DNA of 12,121 nt from Propionibacteriaceae bacterium (lineage in GTDB: Bacteria > Actinomycetota > Actinomycetes > Propionibacteriales > Propionibacteriaceae): assembly GCA_021323255.1 (NCBI GenBank), contig JAJTCL010000046.1, forward strand, positions 1 through 12,121, written 5' to 3'. Position 1 is the first letter of the stretch; every line of letters begins with the position of its first letter. Below are positions 1-7,161 of this stretch, piece by piece. A model generated the notes under the pieces. That model worked only from the letters and a program-made list of their open reading frames with translations. It had not been told where the DNA came from and searched no databases. Position numbers and translations under genes: made by a program.

Positions 1-1098
1 CCCGAGCTCGTCTTCCTGCTGGCCTCCGACCTCGCTGTTTTAGATCACCACAGCGGCGAGGTATGGCTGGTGGCCAATGCCATCAATTTCGACAACACCC
101 ATGAGCGCGTTGACGAGGCGTACGCCGATGCAGTGGCTCGGGTCCAGTCCATGACCGAGCTGCTCATCCAGCCCACACCGGCAGGCGTGGTGGTGGCCGG
201 CTTTGGCGAAACAACCCTGCCTATCCGCCGTCAGCGCACCCCCGAGGCGTACCAACGGGCCGTGAGTTCTGCGGTGGAGGAGATCAAGGCGGGCGAGGCG
301 TTCCAGATCGTTGTCAGCCAACGGTTCGAGGTGGACACCAAGGCCGACGCGCTGGATATCTACCGCGTACTCCGCCTCACCAACCCGAGCCCGTACATGT
401 ACCTGCTCAGACTGGACGGATTCGACATCATCGGGTCCTCTCCAGAGGCTCTGGTCACCGTCCAAGGGGCGACAGCGGTCACCCATCCCATCGCCGGCTC
501 GAAGCCGCGCGGTGCCACGCCTGCCGAGGACGCCGCCCTGGAGGCCGAGCTGCTCGCGGATCCCAAAGAACGTGCCGAGCACGTCATGCTGGTCGATCTT
601 GGCCGCAACGACCTTGGCAGGGTCTGCGGGCCGGGCACTGTGGAAGTGGTGGAGTTCATGGAAGTGCGCCGCTACAGCCACATCATGCATCTGGAGTCGA
701 CAGTCACCGGCACGATTGCTGAGGACTGCACCGCACTCGACGTGGTCATGGCGGCCTTCCCGGCCGGGACGTTGTCCGGTGCCCCCAAGGTCCGTGCCAT
801 GGAGATCATCGACGAGCTCGAGGTTTCCCGTCGAGGTCTTTACGGCGGAGTCGTGGGCTATCTGGACTTTGCCGGTGACGCCGACGCCGCGATCGCGATC
901 CGGACGGCTTTGTTGCGTGATGGAGTGGCGTACGTGCAGGCCGGAGGCGGAATTGTCGCCGACTCGCACCCTCCCACCGAAGATCAGGAGACCCAGAACA
1001 AAGCTGCCGCGGTGGTTCGGGCGATCTCAGTGGCCGAGAACTTCACTGCGGTCCAGCCGGCGATCTCTCATGCGGCGGCCGGAGTCGATGCCGGATGA
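1..1098 (+). CDS. trpE: Anthranilate synthase component I, 3' part (5' end outside window)
   Basis: TrpE converts chorismate plus ammonia (from TrpG) to anthranilate, the first committed step of tryptophan synthesis, in the cytoplasm. The frame is open from base 1, and 365 residues are visible. Family members usually have about 500, so roughly 140 N-terminal residues lie upstream, including the LLES feedback motif. Visible chorismate-binding motifs, numbered from the window start: KAGEAFQ (96-102); NPSPYM (128-133), part of the tryptophan feedback site in studied TrpE proteins; GSSPEALV (145-152); PIAGSKPRG (from 163); EHVMLVDLGRND (193-204); the YSHIMH histidine (230); GAPKVRAMEIIDELE (from 260); QAGGGIVADS (from 313); and acidic residues E327 and E330 before NKA. 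The PIAG motif reads GSK where GTR is usual. A TTA leucine codon, rare in such genomes, is at 40-42. The stop overlaps the next ATG (ATGA), implying translational coupling. TrpE is much more likely than PabB because of the operon context. Confidence 0.96.
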   Translation, partial: PELVFLLASDLAVLDHHSGEVWLVANAINFDNTHERVDEAYADAVARVQSMTELLIQPTPAGVVVAGFGETTLPIRRQRTPEAYQRAVSSAVEEIKAGEAFQIVVSQRFEVDTKADALDIYRVLRLTNPSPYMYLLRLDGFDIIGSSPEALVTVQGATAVTHPIAGSKPRGATPAEDAALEAELLADPKERAEHVMLVDLGRNDLGRVCGPGTVEVVEFMEVRRYSHIMHLESTVTGTIAEDCTALDVVMAAFPAGTLSGAPKVRAMEIIDELEVSRRGLYGGVVGYLDFAGDADAAIAIRTALLRDGVAYVQAGGGIVADSHPPTEDQETQNKAAAVVRAISVAENFTAVQPAISHAAAGVDAG

Positions 1099-1769
1099 GG
1101 AGCAGGACACTGGCATTCGGTGGTTTGTTCATCGGTAGTGCGTTGGCACTGCTCGCGAGTCAACAACCGTGGTGGCGCGCCACCGGCGAAGGCGTGGTCC
1201 TGAGTGTCAGCGGTACCGAAGCAACCGGAGGACTGAGCCAAGCACTTGCCATAGTTGCGCTGGCCGGCACTTTGTTGATGCTGGCGCTGCAGGCCGGCGG
1301 ACGCCGCATGACCGGCGGGCTGTTGCTCCTGGTCGGCGTCGGGATCGCCGTTGTGGGGGTACTTGGCTTGCAGCCCAGTGCCGACGCCGTCCGTGGCCGG
1401 GTGCACGAAGTGAGCCTGGCGGAGAGGTTCGAACTCGGTGTCACGGTTTGGCCGTGGGCCTTCACCGCTGCCGGGGCGATGGTTGCGGTAGCGGCCGTAT
1501 TGACGACGATCACGGCCGGAACTTGGGCAGCACGTTCCGACCGTTTCCAATCCGCGCCCGACAAGTCAAAGGTTCTTGCCTCCGATGAGCCCGTTGAGCT
1601 GTGGAAGGCCCTGGATGCGGGGGTCGATCCGACCGATTCACCGCGCGATGCGGGAGCAACCAACAACACCACTGATCACGACACGGCCGAGGCGCCGTAC
1701 CCCGATGTGCATGATCCGGACCCAAGCGCCACAATGGATGGCACCGAAGGGCGACGCGGAGCGCAGTAG
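1095..1769 (+). CDS. Trp biosynthesis-associated membrane protein (TIGR02234-like)
   Basis: This 224-residue protein of unknown biochemical role belongs, by pattern, to the actinobacterial family found beside trpE (TIGR02234-like; Rv1610 sits at this position in Mycobacterium tuberculosis). Four hydrophobic segments are visible at about residues 6-24, 48-67, 73-92 and 120-142. A SQQPWW motif (22-27) follows the first helix, as I recall for the family. The C-terminal 80 residues are hydrophilic and acid-rich. They contain ELWKALDAGVDPT (168-180), which resembles a conserved W-ALD-G-DPT element of these proteins; the rest of the tail is low in complexity. The ATG overlaps the trpE stop by 4 nt, so its expression is tied to trpE. 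A transport or regulatory role around tryptophan is often guessed but nothing in the sequence proves it. Confidence 0.85.
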   Translation: MRSRTLAFGGLFIGSALALLASQQPWWRATGEGVVLSVSGTEATGGLSQALAIVALAGTLLMLALQAGGRRMTGGLLLLVGVGIAVVGVLGLQPSADAVRGRVHEVSLAERFELGVTVWPWAFTAAGAMVAVAAVLTTITAGTWAARSDRFQSAPDKSKVLASDEPVELWKALDAGVDPTDSPRDAGATNNTTDHDTAEAPYPDVHDPDPSATMDGTEGRRGAQ

Positions 1770-1832
1770 CGCGACGGGTAGCGGAGTTCTGAACGGTACG
1801 TGCTCGGAATGCAGATCCCGATCGGCGGAAAC

Positions 1833-1838
1833 GAGGGA
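1833..1838 (+). promoter_or_regulatory. Ribosome binding site deciding the start of the small membrane protein
   Basis: GAGGGA lies just before the ATG at 1842, with the GAGG core 5 nt from it. The same frame has upstream starts at GTG 1800 and ATG 1809, but neither has a purine-rich site as good as this one. The residues they would add (MLGMQIPIGG...) do not resemble the family N-terminus. The 72-nt gap 1770-1841 holds no other recognisable gene or clear promoter. Confidence 0.55.
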
Positions 1839-1841
1839 ACC

Positions 1842-2084
1842 ATGGCAGGCACAACGCAGCGCTCACATGTGACCGGTCCGACCAACAGGCGCGGCAAGCA
1901 CGTACACCACGGCCGCACTCTCGCGGCTTGGGTCGGCTCGGTCATCGGACTGGTCGCGTTCGTCGTCGGCGGAATCGCGGTCGTCTTCCAGATCTGGTGG
2001 CTGTTCTGGGCCTGTGTCGGTTTGGCCGTAGTGGCCCTGATTGTGACGGTAGTCATGCAGCGCATGGGCTACGGGGCACACTGA
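1842..2084 (+). CDS. Small HGxxPAAW-family-like membrane protein
   Basis: This is an 80-residue protein. A basic, histidine-rich N-terminus (RRGKHVHHGR, 16-25) leads into HGRTLAAW (23-30), which matches the HGxxPAAW signature of small actinobacterial membrane proteins except that Leu replaces Pro. Two hydrophobic helices follow at about 29-49 and 51-71, and the protein ends in MGYGAH. The function of this family is unknown to me. It is commonly found between the trpE-associated membrane protein and trpC, as here. I chose ATG 1842 over GTG 1800 because of the adjacent ribosome binding site. It ends 11 nt before the trpC start, so trpC may be translated by reinitiation from it. Confidence 0.8.
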   Translation: MAGTTQRSHVTGPTNRRGKHVHHGRTLAAWVGSVIGLVAFVVGGIAVVFQIWWLFWACVGLAVVALIVTVVMQRMGYGAH

Positions 2085-2095
2085 TCGGTCCGATT

Positions 2096-2899
2096 GTGGG
2101 TGCTCTAGACGACATCATCGCCGGGGTCCGAGAGGATCTGGCAGTTCAGCAGGCCAGGGTTCCACTGGACCGGTTGAAGGAGAGATGTCAACACATCGAC
2201 CCGGCCATCGATCCGATGCCGAGGTTTCGCGGTCCAGGGGTAGCGGTGATCGCCGAGGTCAAGCGATCCAGCCCCAGCAAGGGCTCCCTAGCCGAAATCG
2301 CCGATCCGGCTGCACTTGCGGTGGAGTACGAGGCCGGTGGTGCGTCGGCAATCTCGGTACTGACCGAGCAGCGGCATTTCGCGGGGTCGCTGGATGATCT
2401 TGTCCGAGTCCGCTGCGCGGTAGACGTTCCCGTTCTCCGTAAGGACTTCGTGGTTACCGCATACCAGCTATTTGAGGCGCGAGCCGCGGGCGCCGACCTG
2501 GTGCTGCTGATCGTTGCTGCGCTGTCTGACGCGGAACTGGTATCCCTCGTCGAGCGGGCTCGCTCGATCGGGCTGACCCCACTGGTTGAGGTGCATACCG
2601 CCGATGAGGTACATCGGGCGATTGATGCCGGTGCCATGATCATCGGTGTCAATGCGCGTAACCTCCAGACGCTCAAGGTTGAGACCTCGACCTTCAGGCG
2701 GCTTGCGCCGCTGATTCCAGACGGCATTGTCCGGATAGCGGAGTCAGGCGTACGCGGACCGCATGATGTGATCGACTTGGCGCGGGCTGGAGCGGACGTG
2801 GTACTGGTCGGCGAGGCCCTGGTGACAGGCCGGGATCCGCGCAGCGGAGTGGCCGACCTGGTGGCCGCGGGGGCGCACCCGGCGGTGCACAAGTCATAG
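2096..2899 (+). CDS. trpC: Indole-3-glycerol-phosphate synthase
   Basis: TrpC closes the indole ring: it converts CdRP to indole-3-glycerol phosphate with loss of CO2 and water. The 267-residue length is normal for a monofunctional TIM-barrel enzyme. Expected active-site residues are present: E54 and K56 in EVKRSSPSKG, K116 in VLRKDFVV, E165 in LVEVH, N186 in GVNARNL, and E216/S217 in IAESGVRG. The phosphate-binding end VLVGEALVTG is at 236-245. GTG 2096 was chosen because it gives the typical N-terminus MGALDDIIAGVREDL. The frame is open further upstream, but that part overlaps the preceding gene in another frame and has no family similarity. No good Shine-Dalgarno precedes the GTG, so translation is probably coupled to the gene ending 11 nt upstream. 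No TrpF domain is fused. Confidence 0.97.
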   Translation: MGALDDIIAGVREDLAVQQARVPLDRLKERCQHIDPAIDPMPRFRGPGVAVIAEVKRSSPSKGSLAEIADPAALAVEYEAGGASAISVLTEQRHFAGSLDDLVRVRCAVDVPVLRKDFVVTAYQLFEARAAGADLVLLIVAALSDAELVSLVERARSIGLTPLVEVHTADEVHRAIDAGAMIIGVNARNLQTLKVETSTFRRLAPLIPDGIVRIAESGVRGPHDVIDLARAGADVVLVGEALVTGRDPRSGVADLVAAGAHPAVHKS

Positions 2900-2929
2900 G
2901 CCGGTCACCTCACGCGCACACCTCAGAGT

Positions 2930-2934
2930 AAGGA
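2930..2934 (+). promoter_or_regulatory. Ribosome binding site of trpB
   Basis: AAGGA is 9 nt before the GTG at 2944 in the 44-nt trpC-trpB gap. It supports that GTG as the start. This is one of the few junctions in the cluster with a free-standing ribosome binding site rather than an overlap. Confidence 0.6.
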
Positions 2935-2943
2935 ACCCGAGTC

Positions 2944-4263
2944 GTGTCAAGGCAGTCCGCCGTGACCTCGGAGCTGCCGCTGGGTGGCTCGCTGCCGGAT
3001 GCAAGCGGCCATTTCGACAGGTTCGGCGGAAGGTTCGTACCGGAAGCGCTGTTCGCGGCGCTGTTGCAGCTGGAAGAAGAATTCCGCGCGGCGGTGGCGG
3101 ATCCGCGTTTCACGTCCGAGCTGAGTGAGCTGTTGGCCGATTACACCGGACGGCCGAGCCCGATCACCGAAGCCAAACGGTTCAGCGAACACGCCGCTGT
3201 AACCCCGGCTGGACAGCTCCCGCGCATCCTGCTGAAGCGAGAGGATCTGAACCACACCGGCTCCCACAAGATCAACAATGTTCTTGGGCAGGCGCTGCTC
3301 ACCCGGCGGATGGGCAAGACACGGGTCATTGCCGAGACCGGCGCAGGTCAGCATGGCGTCGCGACCGCCACTGCCGCCGCGCTGTTCGGGCTCGACTGCA
3401 CCGTCTACATGGGCAAGATCGACACCGAACGGCAGGCCCTCAACGTCGCTCGAATGCGGCTGCTCGGTGCAGAGGTGATCGCCGTCGAGTCTGGCACGCA
3501 GACCCTGAAAGACGCGATGAACGATGCGATGCGCGACTGGGTCGCCTCGGTCGACCACACCCACTACTTGATTGGCAGTGTTGCCGGTCCCCATCCCTTC
3601 CCCTTGCTGGTCCGTGAGTTTCAACGGGTGATCGGTACCGAAGCCCGGGCCCAGCTGCTGGATCGTTTCGGCCGGCTGCCGGATGCAGTGGCCGCATGCG
3701 TTGGTGGTGGTTCCAATGCGATGGGCATCTTCGCCGACTTCATCCCCGACCCCGATGTGGCGCTGTATGGCTTCGAGGCCGGCGGCGAGGGCATTGAAAC
3801 GGGGCAGCACGCAGCCACTATCTCGGCGGGAGAGATCGGCGTGCTGCACGGAATGCGGACCTTTGTGCTGCAAGACGAGGACGGGCAAACCAAGGCGTCA
3901 CATTCCATCTCCGCCGGACTGGACTATCCAGGTGTCGGACCAGAACACTCCTGGCTCCACCAGATAGGTCGCGCTCAGTACGAGGCGATCACCGACGCCG
4001 AGGCCATGGATGCTTTCCGGCTGCTCTCACAGACCGAGGGCATCGTTCCAGCGATCGAGTCGGCGCATGCCCTGGCTGGGGTGCTCAAGGTAGGACCTCG
4101 TTTGCCGGCCAGCGAGGCCGGAGAGCGGCCGCTGATCCTGGTCAACCTTTCCGGCCGCGGCGACAAGGATGTGGACACTGCCATCAGCTGGTTCGGCCTG
4201 AACACCGCCGGCACGGCAACGGAGTCCGCGGTCGCCCCGCCCGGCGGCGGGCCCGAACGGTGA
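2944..4263 (+). CDS. trpB: Tryptophan synthase beta chain
   Basis: TrpB is the PLP enzyme that condenses indole with L-serine to tryptophan, in an alpha2-beta2 complex with TrpA. The 439 residues are slightly above the usual 400-420 because of tails at both ends. Key features: FGGRFVPE (27-34); GRPSPITEA (69-77); K109 in HTGSHKINN, the PLP Schiff-base lysine; E131 in ETGAGQHGVA, the catalytic acid; GGGSN (254-258), the phosphate cradle; D327 in SISAGLDYPGVGPEH; and S403 in VNLSGRGDKD, the ring-nitrogen contact. This is the TrpB1 type, consistent with the adjacent trpA. The GTG start is supported by the AAGGA site upstream. The C-terminal 20 residues (TAGTATESAV...) are low in complexity. The stop overlaps the trpA GTG (GTGA). 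Confidence 0.98.
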   Translation: MSRQSAVTSELPLGGSLPDASGHFDRFGGRFVPEALFAALLQLEEEFRAAVADPRFTSELSELLADYTGRPSPITEAKRFSEHAAVTPAGQLPRILLKREDLNHTGSHKINNVLGQALLTRRMGKTRVIAETGAGQHGVATATAAALFGLDCTVYMGKIDTERQALNVARMRLLGAEVIAVESGTQTLKDAMNDAMRDWVASVDHTHYLIGSVAGPHPFPLLVREFQRVIGTEARAQLLDRFGRLPDAVAACVGGGSNAMGIFADFIPDPDVALYGFEAGGEGIETGQHAATISAGEIGVLHGMRTFVLQDEDGQTKASHSISAGLDYPGVGPEHSWLHQIGRAQYEAITDAEAMDAFRLLSQTEGIVPAIESAHALAGVLKVGPRLPASEAGERPLILVNLSGRGDKDVDTAISWFGLNTAGTATESAVAPPGGGPER

Positions 4264-5168
4264 GCACCGATCCTGGGCATACCGGGCGGATGCTGCTCCA
4301 GATCCGAGGGCAGGGTCGCGGCGGGCTAGCGGGATTTCTTCATGTCGGCTACCCGACGCTGGACATCTCGCTGCAGGCCCTGAAGGCGCTCACTGGAGAG
4401 GGTGACTCCGAGGGTGTCGACCTTGTCGAAGTCGGTCTGCCGTACAGCGATCCGATGATGGACGGGGCGACGATCCAACGCGCCGGAACCAGGGCGCTGC
4501 AACGAGGCGTGCGAACGCGGGACGCCTTTAGGGCCGTGGAAGCCGTGGCGAGTTGCGGCACTTCGGCTGTGGTGATGACGTATTGGAACCTCGTCGAGCG
4601 GTACGGCACCGACCGGTTTGCCCGCGATCTCGCCTCCGCAGGCGGAGCGGGAATGATCACTCCGGACCTCACCCCGAACGAGGCGCAAGAGTGGCTGAGA
4701 GTTTCTGATGCGTACGGTCTGGACCGGATATTCCTGGTGTCGCCCTCATCGACCGACGAGCGGCTCCGATCCACTGTGGCGGCTTGCCGCGGGTGGGTTT
4801 ATGCCACCTCGTTGATGGGTGTGACCGGCGCTCGAACGCAGACCTCAGCGGCCGCTCCCGAGCTAGTGCTGCGGGTACGTGAGGTGGCTCCGTCCGCCCT
4901 GGTCGGAGTCGGCCTGGGCGTGTCCAACGGCGAGCACGCGCGCGAGGTAGCAAGCTTCGCTGACCTGGTGATCGTCGGTTCGGCGCTGGTCAAGACCTTG
5001 CTGGATGCCGAGGAGGCGGGACGACCGGAGGATCTCACCGGACTTCGCGCCGTCGTTGCTGATCTTGCCGCTGGCGTACGCGCCGGCCCGACCGAGCGCA
5101 ACAGAGAGCGCTCGGCGGCCGTGGCATCGGGAACTTCACAGCGATCCCCAGGGTTAGTCGGGACGTGA
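4260..5168 (+). CDS. trpA: Tryptophan synthase alpha chain
   Basis: TrpA cleaves indole-3-glycerol phosphate to indole and glyceraldehyde 3-phosphate and channels indole to TrpB. Catalytic E57 (DLVEVGLPYSDP) and D68 (MMDGATIQ) are present, as are YATSLMGVTGART (181-193) and the phosphate-site GVGLGVSNGEHA (216-227) and VIVGSALV (237-244). At 302 residues it is longer than the usual 260-275. A tail of about 28 residues follows AAGVR (271-275), rich in Arg, Ser and Glu. Two oddities: GFLHVGYP (25-32) where G-Y/F-L-P-A-G-Y/F-P is usual, and about four extra residues in the loop TGEGDSEGVD (45-54) just before the catalytic-Glu strand. The GTG start overlaps the trpB stop. The stop overlaps the next GTG, so the downstream redox cassette is coupled to trpA. 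Confidence 0.96.
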   Translation: MSTDPGHTGRMLLQIRGQGRGGLAGFLHVGYPTLDISLQALKALTGEGDSEGVDLVEVGLPYSDPMMDGATIQRAGTRALQRGVRTRDAFRAVEAVASCGTSAVVMTYWNLVERYGTDRFARDLASAGGAGMITPDLTPNEAQEWLRVSDAYGLDRIFLVSPSSTDERLRSTVAACRGWVYATSLMGVTGARTQTSAAAPELVLRVREVAPSALVGVGLGVSNGEHAREVASFADLVIVGSALVKTLLDAEEAGRPEDLTGLRAVVADLAAGVRAGPTERNRERSAAVASGTSQRSPGLVGT

Positions 5169-5860
5169 GCGGTACCGTACGCGCCGCCGGAACACGGTCG
5201 GCGACCGCGGCGGCAGACATGGCGCGGCTGAGCATTGTCGCCTGCTCGCTGCTTGCTGTTGGTGTACTCCTGCTGATCTCTGGTTGCACGACGGCGCCGA
5301 CTGCCACACACGGCCAACGGAATGCCGATCCGGCCGGGTACACCGGTGGATCCTCGCTGCCTGAGCCGTATTCGATGCCCGAGGTCTCCCTGACTGACAC
5401 TTCGGGACGGGCCTACAACCTCGCCACCACCCCGTCCAAGCCGGTCACCCTGCTGTTCTTCGGCTACACCCACTGCCCCGATGTCTGCATTGCGGTGCTC
5501 TCGGATGTATCGCTGGCGCTGCAGCGGTTGGCACCGGCCGACCGAGACCACATTCAACTCATCTTCATTACGACAGACCCGGCCCGCGACAACGAGAAGC
5601 AGATCCGGCACTATCTCGATCGGTTCAATCCCAGCTTCGTCGGGCTCACCGGCCAGATGGCCACGATCAAGCGAGCTGCCAGCGAAGTGGGTGTGGACAT
5701 TGAAGGCAAAAGGAAGCTGTCCAGCGGCGATTATGAGGTGGGGCACTCAGCTCAGGTGATCGGATTCAGCCGCAATTCAGGAGTAGTGATTTGGACGCCA
5801 GGCACGCCGGTCGCCGCGCTCAAGCATGACTTCGCTCTGCTCCTGGCGCGCTCGCGTTGA
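5165..5860 (+). CDS. SCO1/SenC-family copper-chaperone-like lipoprotein
   Basis: SCO proteins are membrane-tethered thioredoxin-fold proteins that bind copper and help assemble the CuA site of cytochrome c oxidase, or act as thiol reductants. This one has 231 residues. A hydrophobic stretch at 22-40 ends in a lipobox ISGC with C41 as the likely lipidated cysteine. A thioredoxin-like domain follows with C104 and C108 (THCPDVC), TTDPARD (136-142) and H194 (VGHSAQ), which together match the Cys/Cys/His copper ligands. The residue before the His is Gly, where Asp is usual. The GTG start overlaps the trpA stop. ATG 5219 (Met19) is an alternative that would give a more typical, shorter signal peptide. 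The next gene starts in a TTGA overlap. The fold and metal site are well supported; the target oxidase is inferred. Confidence 0.9.
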   Translation: MSGTVRAAGTRSATAAADMARLSIVACSLLAVGVLLLISGCTTAPTATHGQRNADPAGYTGGSSLPEPYSMPEVSLTDTSGRAYNLATTPSKPVTLLFFGYTHCPDVCIAVLSDVSLALQRLAPADRDHIQLIFITTDPARDNEKQIRHYLDRFNPSFVGLTGQMATIKRAASEVGVDIEGKRKLSSGDYEVGHSAQVIGFSRNSGVVIWTPGTPVAALKHDFALLLARSR

Positions 5861-6363
5861 GCGCTCCCGCCATCACTGAGCCGCGGTTTGCCCCGGTTGC
5901 GCGTTGGGTGTCGACGGGGGCGCGACTCGTGCTCGGGGGTGTGTTCTTGTTGGCCGGCGTGCTCAAGGCCGTTGATCCGCAGTCTTCGGCTGCGGCGGTG
6001 CGGGCCTACCAGTTGCTCCCGAATTCCCTCGCAACCGTCGTGGGATGGGGTCTGCCGTTTGCGGAGATCGCTTTGGGCCTGTTACTGCTCGCTGGGATCG
6101 CCACCCGGGCGGTCGCCGCCGCCGCGGCAATACTGCTTGTGGTCTTCATCGCCGCGGTTGTCTCCGTTGCGGCTCGAGGCCTGAGCATCGACTGCGGCTG
6201 CTTCGGTGGAGGTGGTGAGGTGGCTCCTGGTCAGACGGCGTACGGCATGGAACTAGTTCGCGACGCGGGCCTGCTGCTGCTTGCGGTCTGGCTGGTGTGG
6301 CAGCCGCGTAGCCGGCTGGCCTTGGAACGGTTTGCCGGCGCTCGGACCGGGGCACCGCAATGA
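5857..6363 (+). CDS. MauE/DoxX-family redox-associated membrane protein
   Basis: This 168-residue integral membrane protein has four hydrophobic segments at about 20-38, 58-80, 84-106 and 132-149. It carries a cysteine pair C113/C115 in SIDCGCFGG, the hallmark of MauE-like proteins, which act in disulfide handling during methylamine dehydrogenase maturation. Arginines cluster at the N-terminus (10, 17, 23), at 84 between helices 2 and 3, and after helix 4 (151, 153, 158). By the positive-inside rule this places the CxC loop outside the cytoplasm, on the same face as the SCO and DsbA-like partners. No mau structural genes are nearby, so a general thiol relay is more likely than methylamine metabolism. 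It starts at TTG overlapping the SCO stop and ends overlapping the next ATG. Confidence 0.85.
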   Translation: MSAPAITEPRFAPVARWVSTGARLVLGGVFLLAGVLKAVDPQSSAAAVRAYQLLPNSLATVVGWGLPFAEIALGLLLLAGIATRAVAAAAAILLVVFIAAVVSVAARGLSIDCGCFGGGGEVAPGQTAYGMELVRDAGLLLLAVWLVWQPRSRLALERFAGARTGAPQ

Positions 6364-7091
6364 GCGGTGCCAAGAACATGAACGCCCGCGAACGTGCCCG
6401 CCTGGCGGCTGAGCAAGCCGCGGCCCGCAAGCGGGACCAGCGCATCCTGATCGCGGTGATCGCAGGCTTTGTCTTGGTCGTGGTGGCCGCTGGCATCGGG
6501 TTCCAGGCCTGGCGGACCACCCGATCCCCATCGGTCGCACCGTCCAGCTCGCTGCCGGCCACCCCGGTCACCATCAGCGACGGACGGCCGATCGTTCTCG
6601 GTTCGCCCCAGGCGCCAGCGACCATCACCTTGTATGAGGACTTCCACTGCCCGCACTGCGCCGAGTTCGAGGAGCAGTACGGGCCGGTCATCAGGGAAGC
6701 TCAGGAGAGTGGGGCAGCCCGTGTCGAGCTGTATCCACTCAGCTTCATCGACGAGGGCTCAGTGGCGGCCGCAAACGCCATGGCGTGCGCAGCCGAAGCC
6801 GGTTTCGGGCAGAACTATTACCTCGGCTTGTTTGCCAATCACACGCTGCAATGGAGGGATGAGCAGCTCCTGGACCTGGCAGCCAAGGTCGGCGGGTCGT
6901 CCTCGGCAACGTTCACAACCTGCGTGACGAGCAAGGCGCGTGCCGACTGGGTATCCTCGATCGCCACCGTCGCAGAGAAGAACGGCGTCACTGCGACGCC
7001 GACCATGTTCATCAACGGCGATCTGATCGATATCCAGAATCTGACCCCGGAGGCACTGCGGACGATGATCACGACTGCGACGCAGAAATAA
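6360..7091 (+). CDS. Membrane-anchored DsbA-like thiol:disulfide oxidoreductase
   Basis: This 243-residue protein begins with a charged, Ala/Arg-rich cytoplasmic segment (8-28), possibly helical or coiled. One transmembrane helix follows (29-47), then an extracytoplasmic linker rich in Ser and Pro (53-70) and a thioredoxin-fold domain. The active site is CPHC at 97-100, after LYEDFHC as in DsbA/DsbG-type proteins. The cis-proline loop is TATPTMFING (211-220, P214). Two further cysteines (143 and 188) could form a second disulfide, as in mycobacterial DsbA-like proteins. It likely oxidises or isomerises disulfides in exported proteins, with the MauE-like protein as a possible membrane redox partner. 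ATG 6360 overlaps the upstream stop (ATGA); ATG 6378 is an alternative. TAA ends inside a hairpin. Confidence 0.92.
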   Translation: MSGAKNMNARERARLAAEQAAARKRDQRILIAVIAGFVLVVVAAGIGFQAWRTTRSPSVAPSSSLPATPVTISDGRPIVLGSPQAPATITLYEDFHCPHCAEFEEQYGPVIREAQESGAARVELYPLSFIDEGSVAAANAMACAAEAGFGQNYYLGLFANHTLQWRDEQLLDLAAKVGGSSSATFTTCVTSKARADWVSSIATVAEKNGVTATPTMFINGDLIDIQNLTPEALRTMITTATQK

Positions 7092-7114
7092 CCGAGGAGC
7101 CCGGATCCTTGGTT
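7090..7114 (+). terminator. Stem-loop at the end of the DsbA-like gene (possible terminator or attenuator)
   Basis: AACCGAGGA pairs with TCCTTGGTT: nine pairs with one G-T wobble and a 7-nt loop. The 5' arm begins inside the TAA stop codon. There is no T-tract after it, so it could be a T-less terminator of the kind proposed for Actinobacteria, an RNA-stability element, or only a partial block to read-through into lgt. The pairing is seen directly; the role is inferred. Confidence 0.4.
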
Positions 7115-7161
7115 GACATAGGGTTGCCGTCACGAAGGTGAGCGAAGGAAGAATAGGCGTT

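Noticed and set aside
40..969. Long antisense open frame of 309 codons opposite trpE
   Set aside because: It mirrors the codon structure of trpE, has no recognisable domain, and trpE has many family motifs on the + strand. Typical high-GC shadow frame.
2947..3888. Antisense open frame of 313 codons opposite trpB
   Set aside because: Shadow of trpB; no domain, and the opposite strand has all TrpB motifs.
4799..5746. Antisense open frame of 315 codons across trpA and the SCO gene
   Set aside because: Composition is that of a shadow frame; it spans two well-supported + strand genes.
5857..6363. Part of a methylamine utilisation (mau) cluster
   Set aside because: Only the MauE-like fold is present; no mau structural or cytochrome genes are in the window, and the neighbours point to general redox handling.
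7113..7118. Perfect TTGACA -35-like hexamer before lgt
   Set aside because: No TAnnnT-type -10 lies 16-18 nt downstream, and it overlaps the 3' arm of the hairpin. A TAGGGT at 7119-7124 could be a -10 but has no -35 of its own.
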